From Mesomycoplasma molare (GTDB lineage Bacteria; Bacillota_I; Bacilli_A; Mycoplasmatales; Metamycoplasmataceae): DNA of 64,000 bases. Positions 47,221 to 59,168 of this stretch are shown one piece after another. The stretch is taken from NCBI RefSeq assembly GCF_024918955.1, contig NZ_CP103423.1, positions 805,729 through 869,728 on the forward strand, read 5' to 3'. Under the pieces are notes generated by a model. The model did not search any database. It saw only the letters and a program-made list of their open reading frames with translations, and had not been told where the DNA came from. Made by a program: the position numbers and the translations under genes. Position 1 is the stretch's first letter. The number at the start of each line of letters is the position of its first letter.

Positions 47221-48231
47221 ATGAATTATAATACAACAAAGCATTATTCCCATTTAAATGCTGAAAAAGATTTTTAATAGAGAAATTGTTTTATAAAAAT
47301 ATTCAATTAGACAAATTGCTAATTTTCTTAATATCAATCATTCAACAGTGTCAAGAGAATTGAAAAGAAATTCAAATTTTTACGGATTTTACGATCATTT
47401 GATAGCAAATGAAAAAGCTAAAATAAGACATAAACATAAAAGATTGTTTTTCTTTTCTCAAATGGATGATTATAAAGAATTTAGTAAACTTATTAAAGAC
47501 AATTTTAACAAAGCAACATGCGGAATAAAAATGACTTACAACTTAATAAAAGAAGGAGTCAAAAACATTAAAATCCCTTCACTAAGGACTGTTTTTAATT
47601 GGATTAATACAGGAAAATGAGTATTAACTAATAAAGATAGATTAAGAAAGCACTATACAAAAGGCGGAAAAAGAAAAATAATGTTATTGAAAGACTTGTA
47701 CAATCAAATTATGTTTTTCCTATTTGAGCTAGACCAAAACATATTGATTTAAGAGAAACATTTGGGCATTGAGAGGGTGATTTAGTTATAGGTAAAAATC
47801 CGCAGGGCATTCTAGTCTTTTAACTTTAGTTGAGAGAAAAAGCAGATTAGGAATAATTGTGAAAGTATCAAGTAAAAATCCTTTTTACATTAATAAAGTG
47901 CTTTATGAAAGAATAAATACACTAGAATTACCTGTTGAAAGTATTACTTTTGATAATGGAATTGAATTTAATGCGGTTGGAATATTAGCGAAAAAATTAG
48001 GAATTAAAATTTATAAAGCCGATAAATACGCTTCTTTTCAAAGAGGAACCAATGAAAATTTTAACGGAATTGTAAGAAGGGTTTATAAGAAAGGAACTGA
48101 CTTTAATAAAGTTTCTAGAGAAGAAATATTAAATCTTGAAAAAGAATAAATTTTATGAATAGAGACATACTAGAAGGAAAATGCGCTTTGACGTATATGA
48201 AGAAGAAATAGAAAAATTAAACAAATATTAA
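47221..48231 (+). pseudogene. IS30 transposase, frameshifted (copy 1)
   Basis: The gene starts MNYNTTKHYSHLNAEK, then breaks. Compared with the intact copy at 60120 it lacks one base in six homopolymer runs inside the gene: A-runs at about 47264, 47298, 47678, 47798 and 48139, and a T-run at about 48187. The frame is repeatedly lost and partly regained. Point differences also exist (for example around 47700). It is either a real pseudogene or an uncorrected assembly in a repeat. Confidence 0.85.
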
Positions 48232-48239
48232 TTAAAACT

Positions 48240-48464
48240 ATTAAAAATTACGAGATTATTACAAGAAAATAATGAAAGGGTCGAAAAATTTCGCCCCATA
48301 ATTTTTATTAACTTCATTAATAAAAACCGCTTTACAAGCGGAATTAAAAGAAGGGGATATCCCCCTTCACCCCTTAATAGTAAGTAGGGGTATAAAATAT
48401 TATAAATTGTAGTACAATGTTTTTATAATAAAAACTACTGGTGCACTTCAATTTGCATTTTAGG
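48240..48464 (+). other. Hairpin-rich 3' non-coding tail of IS copy 1
   Basis: This contains the same four GC-armed hairpins as the tail of copy 2 (61140-61370), then the right inverted repeat. No gene is visible. Confidence 0.6.
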
Positions 48465-48507
48465 ACTATAGAATAGATCATTGATCAAATATCTATAGTT
48501 TTTTTTA
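48465..48507 (+). repeat. Right copy of the target duplication; regenerated nox terminator
   Basis: Bases 48465-48501 repeat 47059-47095. The following T-run (TTTTTT) is present only here, so the full terminator with U-tract is at the right side, ending transcripts that leave the IS. Confidence 0.88.
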
Positions 48508-48557
48508 TTCTGCAATTTTAATTATTCTTTATTAGTTAAAAGTTATATAATTAAAAA

Positions 48558-48881
48558 ATGAAAAATAATTTGCAAACGAAAAAAAGTCAAGAATTAGATT
48601 TATCTTTTGATTTAGAAATATTAAAACACGAGAATAGAATTATTGATATAAAAATAAAAGGAATTATAAGAAATATTAAATTCAACTCAAATTATTTTAA
48701 TTGATTTATAGAGGATCTATTATTTTTATTAGATAACAATGGATATCAAAAAAGATGAGATTATGGACAAATTAACATCCAAGGAATAAAAAATTTAAAT
48801 TTAAACGAACAAGAACAAGAGCTATTCATTAAAGAATGTAAAACTATAACTAATTTTGATTTATTAATTAAGGAGGAATAA
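48558..48881 (+). CDS. Hypothetical protein upstream of lplA (107 aa)
   Basis: ATG 48558 opens a 107-residue frame (starting MKNNLQTKKSQELDLSFDLE) with UGA-Trp codons, ending at TAA that abuts the lplA ATG. The lplA ribosome site AAGGAGG is inside its last codons, so the two are coupled. I do not recognise it. Acidic and basic patches alternate and no membrane helix is visible. A role near lipoate metabolism is only suggested by position. Confidence 0.62.
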
Positions 48882-49859
48882 ATGAAAATTTATATCAGTA
48901 AAAACTACTCACCATTTTTTAATTTAGTATTAGAAGAGATAATGGCTAAAGATGAGAATAATAATGAAGATATTATTTTCATCTATCAACATTCTAATGC
49001 AATAATTATTGGGAGAAACCAAAATGCATTTAAAGAAGTAAAACTAGATATACTAAAAGAAGAAAAAATCGAACTATACAGAAGGTTATCAGGGGGTGGC
49101 GCTGTTTTTCACGATTTAGGTAACATTAATTTTTCTTTTATAACAAAAAAAGATGAAATGGGATATCAAAAATTTTTAAAACCAGTTTTAGAATTTTTAA
49201 AAACTTTAAATTTAAATGCTGAATTTAAAGGAAGAAATGACTTAATGATAAATGGTGCTAAATTTTCTGGTAATGCTCAATTTATACACAAAGATAAAAT
49301 AGTTCATCACGGAACAATGCTTTTTGATGCAAATTTAAGTAAACTTGCAAAAGTTTTAAATCCAAGCAAATTAAAAATTCAGTCAAAAGGAATTGAAAGC
49401 ATTAGACAAAGAGTAACTAATTTAATCAATGAATTAGAAACCAAAATAACAGTAGATGAATTTATTAATAAATTTGCTATATTTTTAGAACAAAAATATG
49501 ATGCTAAAATATTAGAAATTCCAAATCAATATATCAACGAAATTGAAAAACTCGCAACTTTAAGATCATCTGAAGATTGAATTTTTGGAAAGAATCCTGA
49601 ATTTTCTATTTTTAATGAAGAGAAAACAGCGGGAGGAATTTTACAAATAAGTAGCGAGATAAAAGAAAATAAAATTCAAAATATAAAATTTGAAGGCGAC
49701 TTTTTAAGTAAATTAAATACTGGAGAAATTTCAAACTTATTAATAGGACATAATTTCAACAAAGAATCAGTAGAATATGTTTTACAATCTATTAAAAATA
49801 TTAATGACTATTTCGGAAATATAACTATAGAAGAAATTCTTAAAGTAATGTTTGGATAA
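48882..49859 (+). CDS. lplA: Lipoate-protein ligase A
   Basis: The merged frame is 325 residues. Motifs are IIGRNQNAFKEV, RRLSGGGAVFHDLGNINFSF (lipoyl-AMP binding) and GRNDLMINGAKFSGNAQ with the catalytic Lys. A C-terminal accessory domain (GGILQISSEIKE) is present, as in full-length LplA. It attaches scavenged lipoate to E2 or GcvH proteins. An alpha/beta hydrolase follows 2 bp later, a common pairing in mycoplasmas. Confidence 0.94.
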
Positions 49860-49861
49860 TA

Positions 49862-50686
49862 ATGGAAAAGAAAAAGATAAATTTATTAAATGAAGAAATT
49901 ATATATGTAGAAGAAAATACCGGAAAGCCAAAAGTTTTATTTTTACACGGTTTTAATTCTTCATATAATTTTGCAAATCAAGTTTATAGATTAGAAAATA
50001 GAAATTATGATATTGTTGCCTTTGATTTTCCGGGATGTGGTGAGAGTTCTAATAATAATGAAATTTCAGTTGAACTTTACCAAAAAATTTCTGAAGAATT
50101 CATTAAACAAACTAATATAAACTTTGATCTTGTTATTGGCCATTCTTTAGGAGGGGCAAGTGCTCTTTATTTATTGAATAAAAATTATGTTAAAAAAGCC
50201 TTATTAGCGGCTCCGATAAATTATAATATCTTAAATACAATAGCCAAAGAAACTATAAATCAATCCATCGAAAGATTACAGAAATGACTATTGCCTTCTA
50301 ACATAGAAGATGCAACTGATAGTAGTAATAATTTAGTTTATAAAGAAAAAAATAATTACAAAAAAAATATTTCTAAAATAGCTAGTGTATTTTTAAAATT
50401 AAGTCAAAACAAAGAAAAATATTTTGCAAAAATTGTTAGACATCAAATAATTAATCCTGAATTTTTAAAAAAAGAAATCAAAAATCTTTATAAAGAAAAT
50501 AAAGATTATGAATTTATAACTGGCATTAATGATCTTTTTGTACCATTTTTATCAGTAGCAAAAATCGCTAATGAATATAATAAAAATATTATTGGTATTA
50601 AAGACTGTGGACATGCTCTATTTTTTGAAAAACCTCAAGAAATTAATGATAAGATCAATTCTCTTGTATATCAATTAAATGAATAA
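49862..50686 (+). CDS. Alpha/beta-hydrolase fold esterase/lipase-like protein
   Basis: The merged frame is 274 residues. It has the oxyanion loop VLFLHGFNSSYNFAN, nucleophile elbow VIGHSLGGASAL and likely catalytic His in KDCGHALFFEKP, with an Asp in TGINDLFVPF. No signal peptide is seen, so it is cytoplasmic. The substrate is not readable; family members are esterases, lipases or aminopeptidases. It is cotranscribed with lplA. Confidence 0.88.
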
Positions 50687-50700
50687 AATTAGTCAAAAAC

Positions 50701-50730
50701 AAAACCTCTTTTTAAAAAGAGGTTATTTTT
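50701..50730. terminator. Bidirectional terminator between convergent genes
   Basis: AACCTCTTTTT / AAAAAGAGGTT form a perfect stem. T-runs follow on the plus strand and on the minus strand it covers the last codons of the nucleotidyltransferase gene. Confidence 0.85.
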
Positions 50731-51454
50731 TATTTAAATATTCTTCTAGTTGTTCTGGAGTTCCTAATGAAATATAATTTTTAGTTTCTATGTTCATTCA
50801 ACCTATTTTTTCTTTTTTCTCAATCATTAAGTTATAAATATTAGAAAGATAAAATTCATTCTTTGTCTTTTGATCGTAAATATGAAGCGATATACAATAA
50901 TCTATAAATTTTTTTCCTGATTTAAAAAAATATAAACCAGATATTGCTTGATCAGAAACTACTTCTTTTTCTTTGGTTTCTAATACTAAATTATTTTTAT
51001 ATTTTATGTAAGAAAATTTTGCTGAAGAAGAATTAAAGGTAGAAACTGCAGCATCAAATTTTTGAGCAATTGAGAAATCTAAAAATTTTTGTGCAGCCTT
51101 TTCTAAATAAAAATTATCAACATCCGCAAATATAACTGGTTTTTTATTATTAATTTGTTTTCATATAAATAAAGCTGTAGATGCAGCTCCTGCTGTCATT
51201 TTATCTGTAGTAAAAATCTTTATTTTGTATTTTTTAGAAACTTCTTTTATTTCATCTTTATATAAAGATAAAAATTCTTTTTTCATTACAAGAATGAAAG
51301 AATTATTTTTATGAAATGATTCTAATGTTAATTCTAAAAAAGTTTTATTATCAACTTTAATAAATGGTTTGTCTGTAGTGTAGCCTTTTTCTTTAAAACG
51401 ACTACCATTACCAGCCATCAATATAACAATTTGTGCTCTATCTTTTTTTTGCAT
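50723..51454 (-). CDS. Sugar/choline-phosphate nucleotidyltransferase (LicC-like)
   Basis: The merged frame is 243 residues. The N-terminus IVILMAGNGSRFKEKGYTTD with KPFIKVDNKTF is the nucleotide-binding loop of NTP transferases, and VIFADVDNFYLEKA holds the metal-binding Asp pair. ISGLYFFKSGKKF is also typical. The enzyme makes an NDP-activated small molecule or sugar. Linked HAD and kinase genes support an activation pathway (phosphorylate, then load onto CTP or similar). LicC is one possibility; a capsule-type sugar transferase is another. Confidence 0.82.
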
Positions 51455-51800
51455 ATTTCATTAAATACTCTTCTGAAATTTTATCTCAACCATCAAAATG
51501 AACTGAACGATCACAAATTGTTATATCGCCATTTGGTTTACCAAAAAATATTTCATCATATTCTATTCCATTATCTCTTAATCATTCTAAAGTTACAAGT
51601 CCAACATTTTTCATAACTTTTCCTATGTTATGATCTTGTGTTTGCATATTTCTAGCAGTATTAATTACTATTGTATGCCCTTTTTCTTTCATCTCTTTAA
51701 TAAATTCTTTAGCTCCCGGTAAAACTTTTACTTCAGAATAACTTTGATTATCTTTTTTAATTTCACAAATAGTGCCGTCTAAATCAATAACTATTCTCAT
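51438..51800 (-). CDS. Small HAD-family phosphatase (capsule-biosynthesis type)
   Basis: The merged frame is 120 residues. Motif I is RIVIDLDGTICE, motif II is in HTIVINTARNMQTQ and a late acidic site is in ITICDRSVHFDGW. Such short HAD proteins occur in capsule clusters next to nucleotidyltransferases. It overlaps the downstream gene by 17 bp and the upstream kinase by 10 bp, so the three are tightly coupled. Confidence 0.82.
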
Positions 51801-52774
51801 TCGTCTCCCTTTTCTATTAATTCATTAAAAATTTCTAAAGATTTTAAATAAAATATTTTTTGGTGTATTAAAGATTCTTTATGTAACGGAATCATAGTCA
51901 AAAATAGTAAACCTTCTATTAACCTAATATTATCAAAAGAAATATTAAATTTTTCAATCATATTTTTTTTGAAATGATTCATTATTTCTTTGTTTTGTTT
52001 TTCGTCTAAAAATGTATTTTCCTTTAAAGAAAAATTATTTTTATCTTCTATAAATTCAAAATTATTATTAACGATTCAATCGTATTTCCCTATAACGCTA
52101 TGACTTAACTTAGCTAAATCATATCTAATGTCACCTATTATATCCCTATAATAGCTAAAACGCCCTCTAGGATCAACTAATTTTATTTTATTCTCTTTTT
52201 CATCAAATAAAATATTTCCAAAGAAAAAATCACCATGGACTACAGAAGTTATTTCACTATTTAATAACTTTTCTTCAATTAAATTTAAAACTTTTTGTTT
52301 TATTTGGAAAAATGGTTTGATTTTTTTAGAATTAAATATTATTTCTTTTTCTAAATCTATTAATTCTTCTTCTTTGATATTTTTTATTCTATCATGAGTT
52401 TTTGTTAGATATATGAATTCTGAAAATTTTTCATTATTTTTTTTAAATTCTGTATTTTTAAAATCTAATAAAACATTAAATAAAGTGTCTAAAATATTTA
52501 TATAATTTTTTAAACTAGAATTATTTTCTAAAAATGTGTAAATATTTGATCAGGGAACATAATCCATAAGTATATAACTAGATTCTTGAGTTTCATTATA
52601 TGAATAAACTTTAGGAGTATATTTTGATAAATTTGAAGGTAATTTAGTAAATCAATAATATTCATCAAGTATTTTATTTTTTTCTGAAGATGTTTTTTTA
52701 ACTAAATTATCAATTTGTTCAATGCTATTAAAATACCTAGTTAAAAATTTACTATTATTTTTCTTGTTTTTCAT
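51791..52774 (-). CDS. Phosphotransferase/kinase (aminoglycoside/choline kinase fold)
   Basis: The merged frame is 327 residues. An apparent TGA end at 51799 is Trp; the stop is TAG 51793-51791. The catalytic loop is VVHGDFFFGNILFDE and the metal site IKLVDPRGRFSYY, the pattern of APH/choline-kinase-like enzymes seen in surface-polysaccharide clusters. It would phosphorylate an alcohol (choline, ethanolamine or a sugar) for the nucleotidyltransferase next door. The substrate is inference. Confidence 0.8.
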
Positions 52775-52816
52775 ATTGTATACTTTACTTTTCTTTATCT
52801 TTAAAATAAAATTATA

Positions 52817-53917
52817 CTATTTTTTGCTGTTTTTTTCTTTATTTTCTCTAAATTTTAGTAAATTTTTTTTTCCAAAAACAAAAAAGATTTTAAATAAATG
52901 TTGGGTTAAAAGTTCTTTTATAAAATTTAAAAAAACTATAAAAGTTAAATAATATAAAAATAATCCGGGTGTTTTAGGAGCGTTTTTTTTAGGTAATGGA
53001 TGATTATTTTCTTTTTCAAACTTATTTCTAGTTTCTATAGTTCATGTATTTTCGTGCCTTAAAATATAATATCTTAAAAAACCTATATATTTTTTATTTA
53101 GTAAACAAAAAAAATTAAATATTTCGCTTTTTGTTGATAATCTATATTTTCTTTTTAAAATCCCAAACCCTAATGCTTTATTTCCTAATAGTAAAAAGTT
53201 TTCGTAAAAATATTTATCTGATTCTTTTTTAATATTTTCATCTTCTCCGTGTCACTCTGATAAATTTAAATTTGTCTCGTTAGAAAAAACAAACCTTGGT
53301 AAATATGTTTCCGGATGCTCTTGCACTGAAATTAAATTATTAGGATTTTTATTCGCAAATTCTTTTAAATCCGGAACTAATTCAATAGGTTCTCAATATT
53401 TTTTAACATCTTCTAATAATCCAAAATGAAATCAATCAGATATTGAAAAATATTGATAATCAATTTTACCTATACTACAAATATTAAATTTACCATTAAC
53501 ATATTCTGATAAAATAATTCTATTTTTAAAAATAGAATAATTGTCGTCTTTTTTATGAAAAACGGAAAAATAATCATTTAATAAATTATTATTAAAGAAA
53601 AATAAGTCATTTCTCATTCTAACTACATATTTTGTTTTAACTTCTTTAAGTCCGTTTTGTACAGCAACTATTATTCTGTTTACATTAACTCCATAATTTT
53701 TTCAATACTTGTTACTTATATAAAAACCACCAGGATCTTTATTTAAAATAAATTTATCTACTTTTTTATTGTCATCTATAACATCATTTTCTCAACAAGA
53801 AACAAAAATTTGAGAATTAGGAAAATGTTTTTTTATAGAATCTACACTTTTTTTGGTATTTTTATCATATCTGCCATTTAATAGGAAAGTTACATCTTCA
53901 TCTTTAATTCTATTCAT
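52817..53917 (-). CDS. WavE-like glycan synthesis protein
   Basis: The merged frame is 366 residues. VTFLLNGRYDKNTKKSVDSI, IKKHFPNSQIFVSCWEND and IIVAVQNGLKEVKTKYVVRM are the start of the WavE (LPS outer-core) family. WavE members are thought to be glycosyltransferases or help in LPS assembly. There is no LPS in mycoplasmas, so a glycolipid or capsular glycan is the likely target. A hydrophobic stretch near the C-terminus (LFLYYLTFIVFLNFI) may anchor it. It is the first gene of the four-gene cassette. Confidence 0.78.
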
Positions 53918-53937
53918 AATAATATAAAAAATAATTA

Positions 53938-56331
53938 TTAAATATTAATAATAATTATTTTATCCTTTACATAAATTTTCTTTTTAATTACTTTATTTTC
54001 TATGTATTTAACAACATTTTTTTCTTCTAGAGCTTTTGCGAAAAGAGTTTCTTCACTATCATTTTCTTCTTTATCTATAATGGCTCTAATTTTTCCGTTT
54101 ACTTGAACTGGTATTTTTAACAAATTATTTATAATTAAATTCTCATTAAATTGAGGTCATGTATGATCTTTAATTTGTTTTTCATCGATTTTTTCTAATA
54201 ATTCTTCTGAAATGTGTGGTGCAAAAAGCGATAGCATAATTAAAAAATCTTTCAAAGGTTCTAATGAAAAAATAAAATTTAATTTATAAAGTCCATTTAC
54301 AAAAACCATAAGTTTACTAATAGCTATATTAAATTTTAATTTTTCTATAGCATCGGTCACTTCTTTTATTGTTAATTGTCATAAAGAAGTGAATTCATTA
54401 TTTTTTTCTTCAACTTTTATTAATGTTTTATTTTCAGCAAATTTAGAAATTATAACCTCGACTCTATCTAGTCATTTTCTTATACCTTTTATTGTGTCGG
54501 TATTTCATTCTTTTGTGTCTGTTAAAGGACCCATAAACATTTCATATACACGAAGCGTATCTGCTCCTAATTCATTTACAATATCATCAGGATTTATAAC
54601 ATTACCTTTACTTTTAGACATTTTTTGTCCATCAGTTCCTAAAATCATCCCTTGATTAACAACTTTTACAAATGGTTCATCTATAGGTAAAATTTTAATA
54701 TCATATAAAAATTTATGTCAAAATCTTGAATATATTAAGTGGCCAACAGCGTGTTCTTGTCCACCTATATATAAATCTACAGGTAATCATTTTTCAAACC
54801 TTTTATAAGCTTCTTTAGAATCTATATCTATATATGTTCCATCTGCGTTCTTTAAAATATAAGCTAAAAAGTATCAAGAACTTCCTGCTCATTGTGGCAT
54901 TGTATTTGTTTCTCTTCTATATTTTTTTCCGTTTTTTTCAAAATGTAATCAATTACTATTATTAGCTAAAGGAGATTCTCCTGTTTTAGATGGTTTAATA
55001 TTTTCCATATATGGAAGCTCAACGATGTTTTCTTCTAAATATACATTGTCATTTTCATCAAAATAAACCGGAAATGGTTCTCCTCAATATCTTTGTCTTG
55101 AAAAAATTCAATCTCTTAATTTATAACTGATAGTTTTTCTAGCAATATTTTTGTATCTTAAAAATTCAACAATTTTTTGTTTTGCTTTATCTAGTTCTAA
55201 AAAAGAAAAAGCATCAGAATTAATTAAAATATTTTTATTATCTTGTCTTTGAATTATATTTATGATTTCTAAATTATATTTTTTAGCAAATTCCAAATCC
55301 CTTTCATCTTCTGAAGGGACCGCCATTACGGCACCTGTTCCGTATGAATTTAAAACATAATTGGAAGTTCAAATAGGAATAATTTTTTTAGTAATTGGAT
55401 GAACTGCATTTATTCCTGTATAAACACCGACTTTATCTTTTAAGCCAGAAACCCGATCTCTTTCACTTATAGTTTTTGAATATTCTAAAAACTCTACTAA
55501 TTCTTTATTTTTTTCAATTGAATTAATTATTTCGTGTTCTGGGGCTATGACTAAAAATGAAGCACCAAAAATAGTATCTATTCTAGTTGTAAAAATTTCT
55601 ATATATTTATTTGAATTTTCAAGTTGAAACTTTAGTGTATAACCTTCTGATTTTCCGATTCAGTTTTCTTGTAAACTTTTTAAAGATTCTGGAAAATCAA
55701 CCCTTTCTAATCCTTCTAAAAGCTTTTCTGCATATTCTGTTATTTTTAAAACTCATTGTCTCATTGGTTTTTTAATAACAGGAAAATTACCTCTTTCGCT
55801 AACCTTGTTACCGTTTTCATCGGTTATTACTTCTTCGTTAGCTAAAACTGTACCTAAACCTTCGCATCAATTTACATCTATTTCCTTAATTTCTGCTAAA
55901 TTATTTTCATAAAGTTTTTTAAAAATTCATTGTGTTCATTTGTAAAATTTAGGATCTGTGGTGTCAATTTCTTTATCTCAATCAAAAGACATTCCTAAGC
56001 TTTTTAATTGTTTTTTAAAACTATTAATATTTTTTTGTGTAAAATCTGCGGGATGATTTCCTGTATTTAAAGCATATTGTTCTGCTGGTAAACCAAAAGC
56101 ATCTCAACCAATAGGATGTAATACATCAAAACCATTTAAACGTTTGTATCTAGCGATGATATCAGTTGCTGTATAACCTTCTGGATGACCAACATGTAGA
56201 CCTGATGCAGAAGGATATGGAAACATATCTAATACATAAAATTTTTTGTCATTTTTATCTGTAGTTTTAAAAGCATTAGTTTTATCTCAAATTTTTTGTC
56301 ATTTTTTTTCTATTTTTGTGTGATTATACAT
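53938..56331 (-). CDS. leuS: Leucyl-tRNA synthetase
   Basis: The merged frame is 797 residues. The HIGH-type motif is [22 protein letters not shown] is in [14 protein letters not shown], and [15 protein letters not shown] is leucine-specific. The editing domain (CP1) is present, with [20 protein letters not shown] and [19 protein letters not shown], so post-transfer editing should work. This contrasts with M. mobile LeuRS, which has lost CP1. About twenty UGA-Trp codons fragment it under the standard code. It follows thiI on the same strand. Confidence 0.97.
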
Positions 56332-56406
56332 AATTATTAAATTATAACTAATTTTGTGTTTAAATAAAGATATTTAATGGTTCTGGAGTTATTCAATCAA
56401 TATTAT

Positions 56407-57555
56407 TTATTGTAATTTATTTTTAAATCTTTTAACTGACATTTTATTGCTAATTGCTTCTTTTTCTAAAGGAATTAATTCATTTAATTCTAGTTCTAAA
56501 TTATTTGCATGTTCAAAGGTTGGTTTTATAACCGGATTTTTAGGTGCAAATAATTCACAAGCTTCATTTGCTTTTTCTATAGAAATTTGATATGTTCCTA
56601 TTATTTCTGCTAATTTAATAGTGTCGATTTTGTTAAAAGTTAGCAGTGGTCTATAAATTTGTAAAGAGGTTTGGCTTCCGATAACATCCATTGATTCCAT
56701 GGTTTGTGAAGCTACTTGACCTAAGTTTTCACCGTTAGAAATAGCTAAATAACCTTCTTTTTTTGCTAGTAAATCTGCTATTCTATAAAAACTTCTTCTC
56801 ATAAGATTTATTTTGTAAGATTGATTAGAAGTTAGACCAATATAATTCATTAAATCTGTATAATTGATTTGAAAAAGTTTAGCTCCTGCTTGATAATTCG
56901 CTAAGAGTTGAACAATTTTTTCAACTTTTTCAACTGTTTTTTCATCAGTATGAGGTGGTGTAATAAAAGATAAAAAATCTACCCTCACTCCTCTTTTCAT
57001 TAATTCAAAAGCAGCTACAGGGGAATCAATTCCTCCTGAAATTAAGTGCAGTGCTTTTCCGGAAACACCCACAGGAAGACCATCTAATCCTTTAATATTT
57101 TTAGAAAAAACATATGAATATTTTTCTCTAACTTCTATATTAATCTGTTGCTCAAACTTGGTTAAATCTACTTTTAGATTTTCTTTTTTATCAAATAATT
57201 CTGAAGCTACCTCTTTAATAATTTCTTGAGAAGTTAGTTCAAATTTTTTTCAATTTCTATGGCAATTCAGTCTAAAGGTCTTTAAATCATCATTAAATTG
57301 ATTTAATACTTCTGTTTTTATATCATTTATATTTGTATTCACTCTTTTAACAGGGGAAAAGGATGAAATGCCGAAGACAAATTTTAATCTTCTCATGTTA
57401 TCTTCGTTATATGTTAAATACATTCTATCAAAACTAACTTCAGGCATTTCTCCTGTTATTTTTAATATATTTTGTTTTAAAGTATTAATAAATAATTTTC
57501 TATTTCCTCCCTTTAAAACTAATTCACCATATCTTATTAATATTAAATCGTACAT
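56407..57555 (-). CDS. thiI: tRNA 4-thiouridine synthase ThiI
   Basis: The merged frame is 382 residues. It opens MYDLILIRYGELVLKGGN (the ferredoxin-like/THUMP start) and has the PP-loop LHLISGGIDSPVAAFELM that adenylates the target uridine. It lacks the C-terminal rhodanese domain, as in Firmicutes enzymes, so sulfur transfer must use another carrier. Its ATG overlaps the stop of the EzrA-like gene (TAATG). A position after ezrA is known from Bacillus. Confidence 0.95.
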
Positions 57556-59168
57556 TATTTTATTTCCTTTTCTAAAAAGCTCATTATGCTAATAAAAGAG
57601 CCATAATAATCGCCTTGCGATTTTAAATCTTCACTTATTTTTAATGCTGCATCTAATTTTTGGTTTGATGTTCTAAAAATGTTCATATTTTTTTCAATAT
57701 ACAGTAATAATTCTTTACTTAAAATGTTTAATAATAATTTTTTATTTTCAACAAATAATTCTATTAATTTTATCAAAATTTCTTTTTTTTCATTATTTTG
57801 AATATTTTTTTCTTCTAAAATTAAAATTACCTTAAGAATTTCTTTTTTTAAACCTTTTGATTTTTCTATAATAAAATCATCTTCTAATTCATTTAATCTT
57901 ACAACAAAGTCAGTTAATATTTCTTGTATTAGATCTAGTCTATTTATTTGCAATAATAAAGTTCTTTCTTGAATTATTTGAATCTCTTTTAAAGCGACTG
58001 AATTTTTAAAATTTTGTAAATTTAAATAAAAATTATTTAAATCAATAATTTTTTTAGAAAACGGCTTATCTTGTATTTTTAAGGCTAATAAGCTTCTTTT
58101 TAAAAAATTAATTTGTTTAATAAATTCACTATCCTTAAAAAAGTAAAATTCTATTTTTTTTTCTCAATTATTAATTGTTTTTTCAAAAGATAATATATAT
58201 GTTTCAAAAAAGATTTTGGCGGCTTTTTCTTTTTCTATAATATATTCAATATTGAAAAAAATTTTATATATTTTTATTAAATTATTTTTTACATTATCAA
58301 AATTTAAATCTTTGTATGATTGAGATAGTTGAGAAAAATAATCATATATTTGCTTTTCTAAATCTTTTAATGAAAAAATGACTTTTAACATTAAAGAATT
58401 ATCATCTAAAATCATTGCTTTCAATTTTGTAAATTTAAGATTCAATTCTTTTTCAATTTCCATTTTTAAAATAATAGAATTATTTAATAGTTGAAATAAA
58501 CTTATAATATTTTTTTTATTTTTTTCTAAAAGTTGAGTATTTCTTTCTATTTCAGAATCCAAATGATAATTTTTTAAGATATAGTTATTGCTTTGCTTAA
58601 TTTCTTCAATTATTTTTTCTGCTTTTGCAAAAATAAACCCCAATTTATCTTTATATTTGTGATAAAAATTTATCGCTTTATATAAATCCTTGGTAATAGA
58701 ACTTAAAGAATTGAGAATGAATTTATTATTTTCTAAAATATGTTTATATTTACTAAAAATACTTTGATATATTTTTTCTCTTTCTGTATAGAAATAATCT
58801 AATTCTTTACTTAAAAAAACTAATTCTTTTTCAGAAATTTTTCTATTTTTCTTTAATTTATTATTTATCAAGTCATTTTCTAATTCATCTATTTTTTTAA
58901 TTTTATTTAAATTGTTTTTCAAAATCAATATATCTTCTTGTTTCTGATCAGATGCTATATTTTCTTTATTAAAATAATTATAAAGTTGTTTTTTTATTAT
59001 GTTCAACTTATTTTTAATAGCTAAATTTTTTTCATTTTTTATTAAATCATTAATTTTATTGCTTATTTTTATTCTTTGTTTTTTTTTAAAAAATATTAGT
59101 AAAATAGAAATTATTAAAAATAAACTTATAATTAATATTCCTAATAAAAAAGATAAAAAATACTTCAT
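57555..59168 (-). CDS. ezrA: EzrA-like septation ring regulator (membrane-anchored coiled coil)
   Basis: The merged frame is 537 residues. One N-terminal helix (FLLGILIISLFLIISILLIF) is followed by coiled-coil sequence rich in Lys, Leu, Ile and Glu to the end. The topology and length (EzrA is ~560) and the linkage to thiI match EzrA of Bacillus, which binds FtsZ and tunes ring assembly. Sequence identity cannot be judged by eye, so the name rests mainly on architecture and synteny. It is divergent from rpsD. One UGA-Trp lies near the middle. Confidence 0.7.

Larger units (their letters stand above)
47096..48464 (+). mobile_element. IS30-family insertion sequence (IS1630-like), copy 1, transposase disrupted
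   Basis: 1369 bp with imperfect ~22-bp terminal inverted repeats (CCCTGAATGCAAAATCAAGT.. left; right end reads GCACTTCAATTTGCATTTTAGG). It is nearly identical to the copy at 59993. It is flanked by a 37-bp direct duplication of the nox terminator. IS1630 of M. fermentans is known to target and duplicate inverted repeats of variable length, which matches. Confidence 0.93.
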
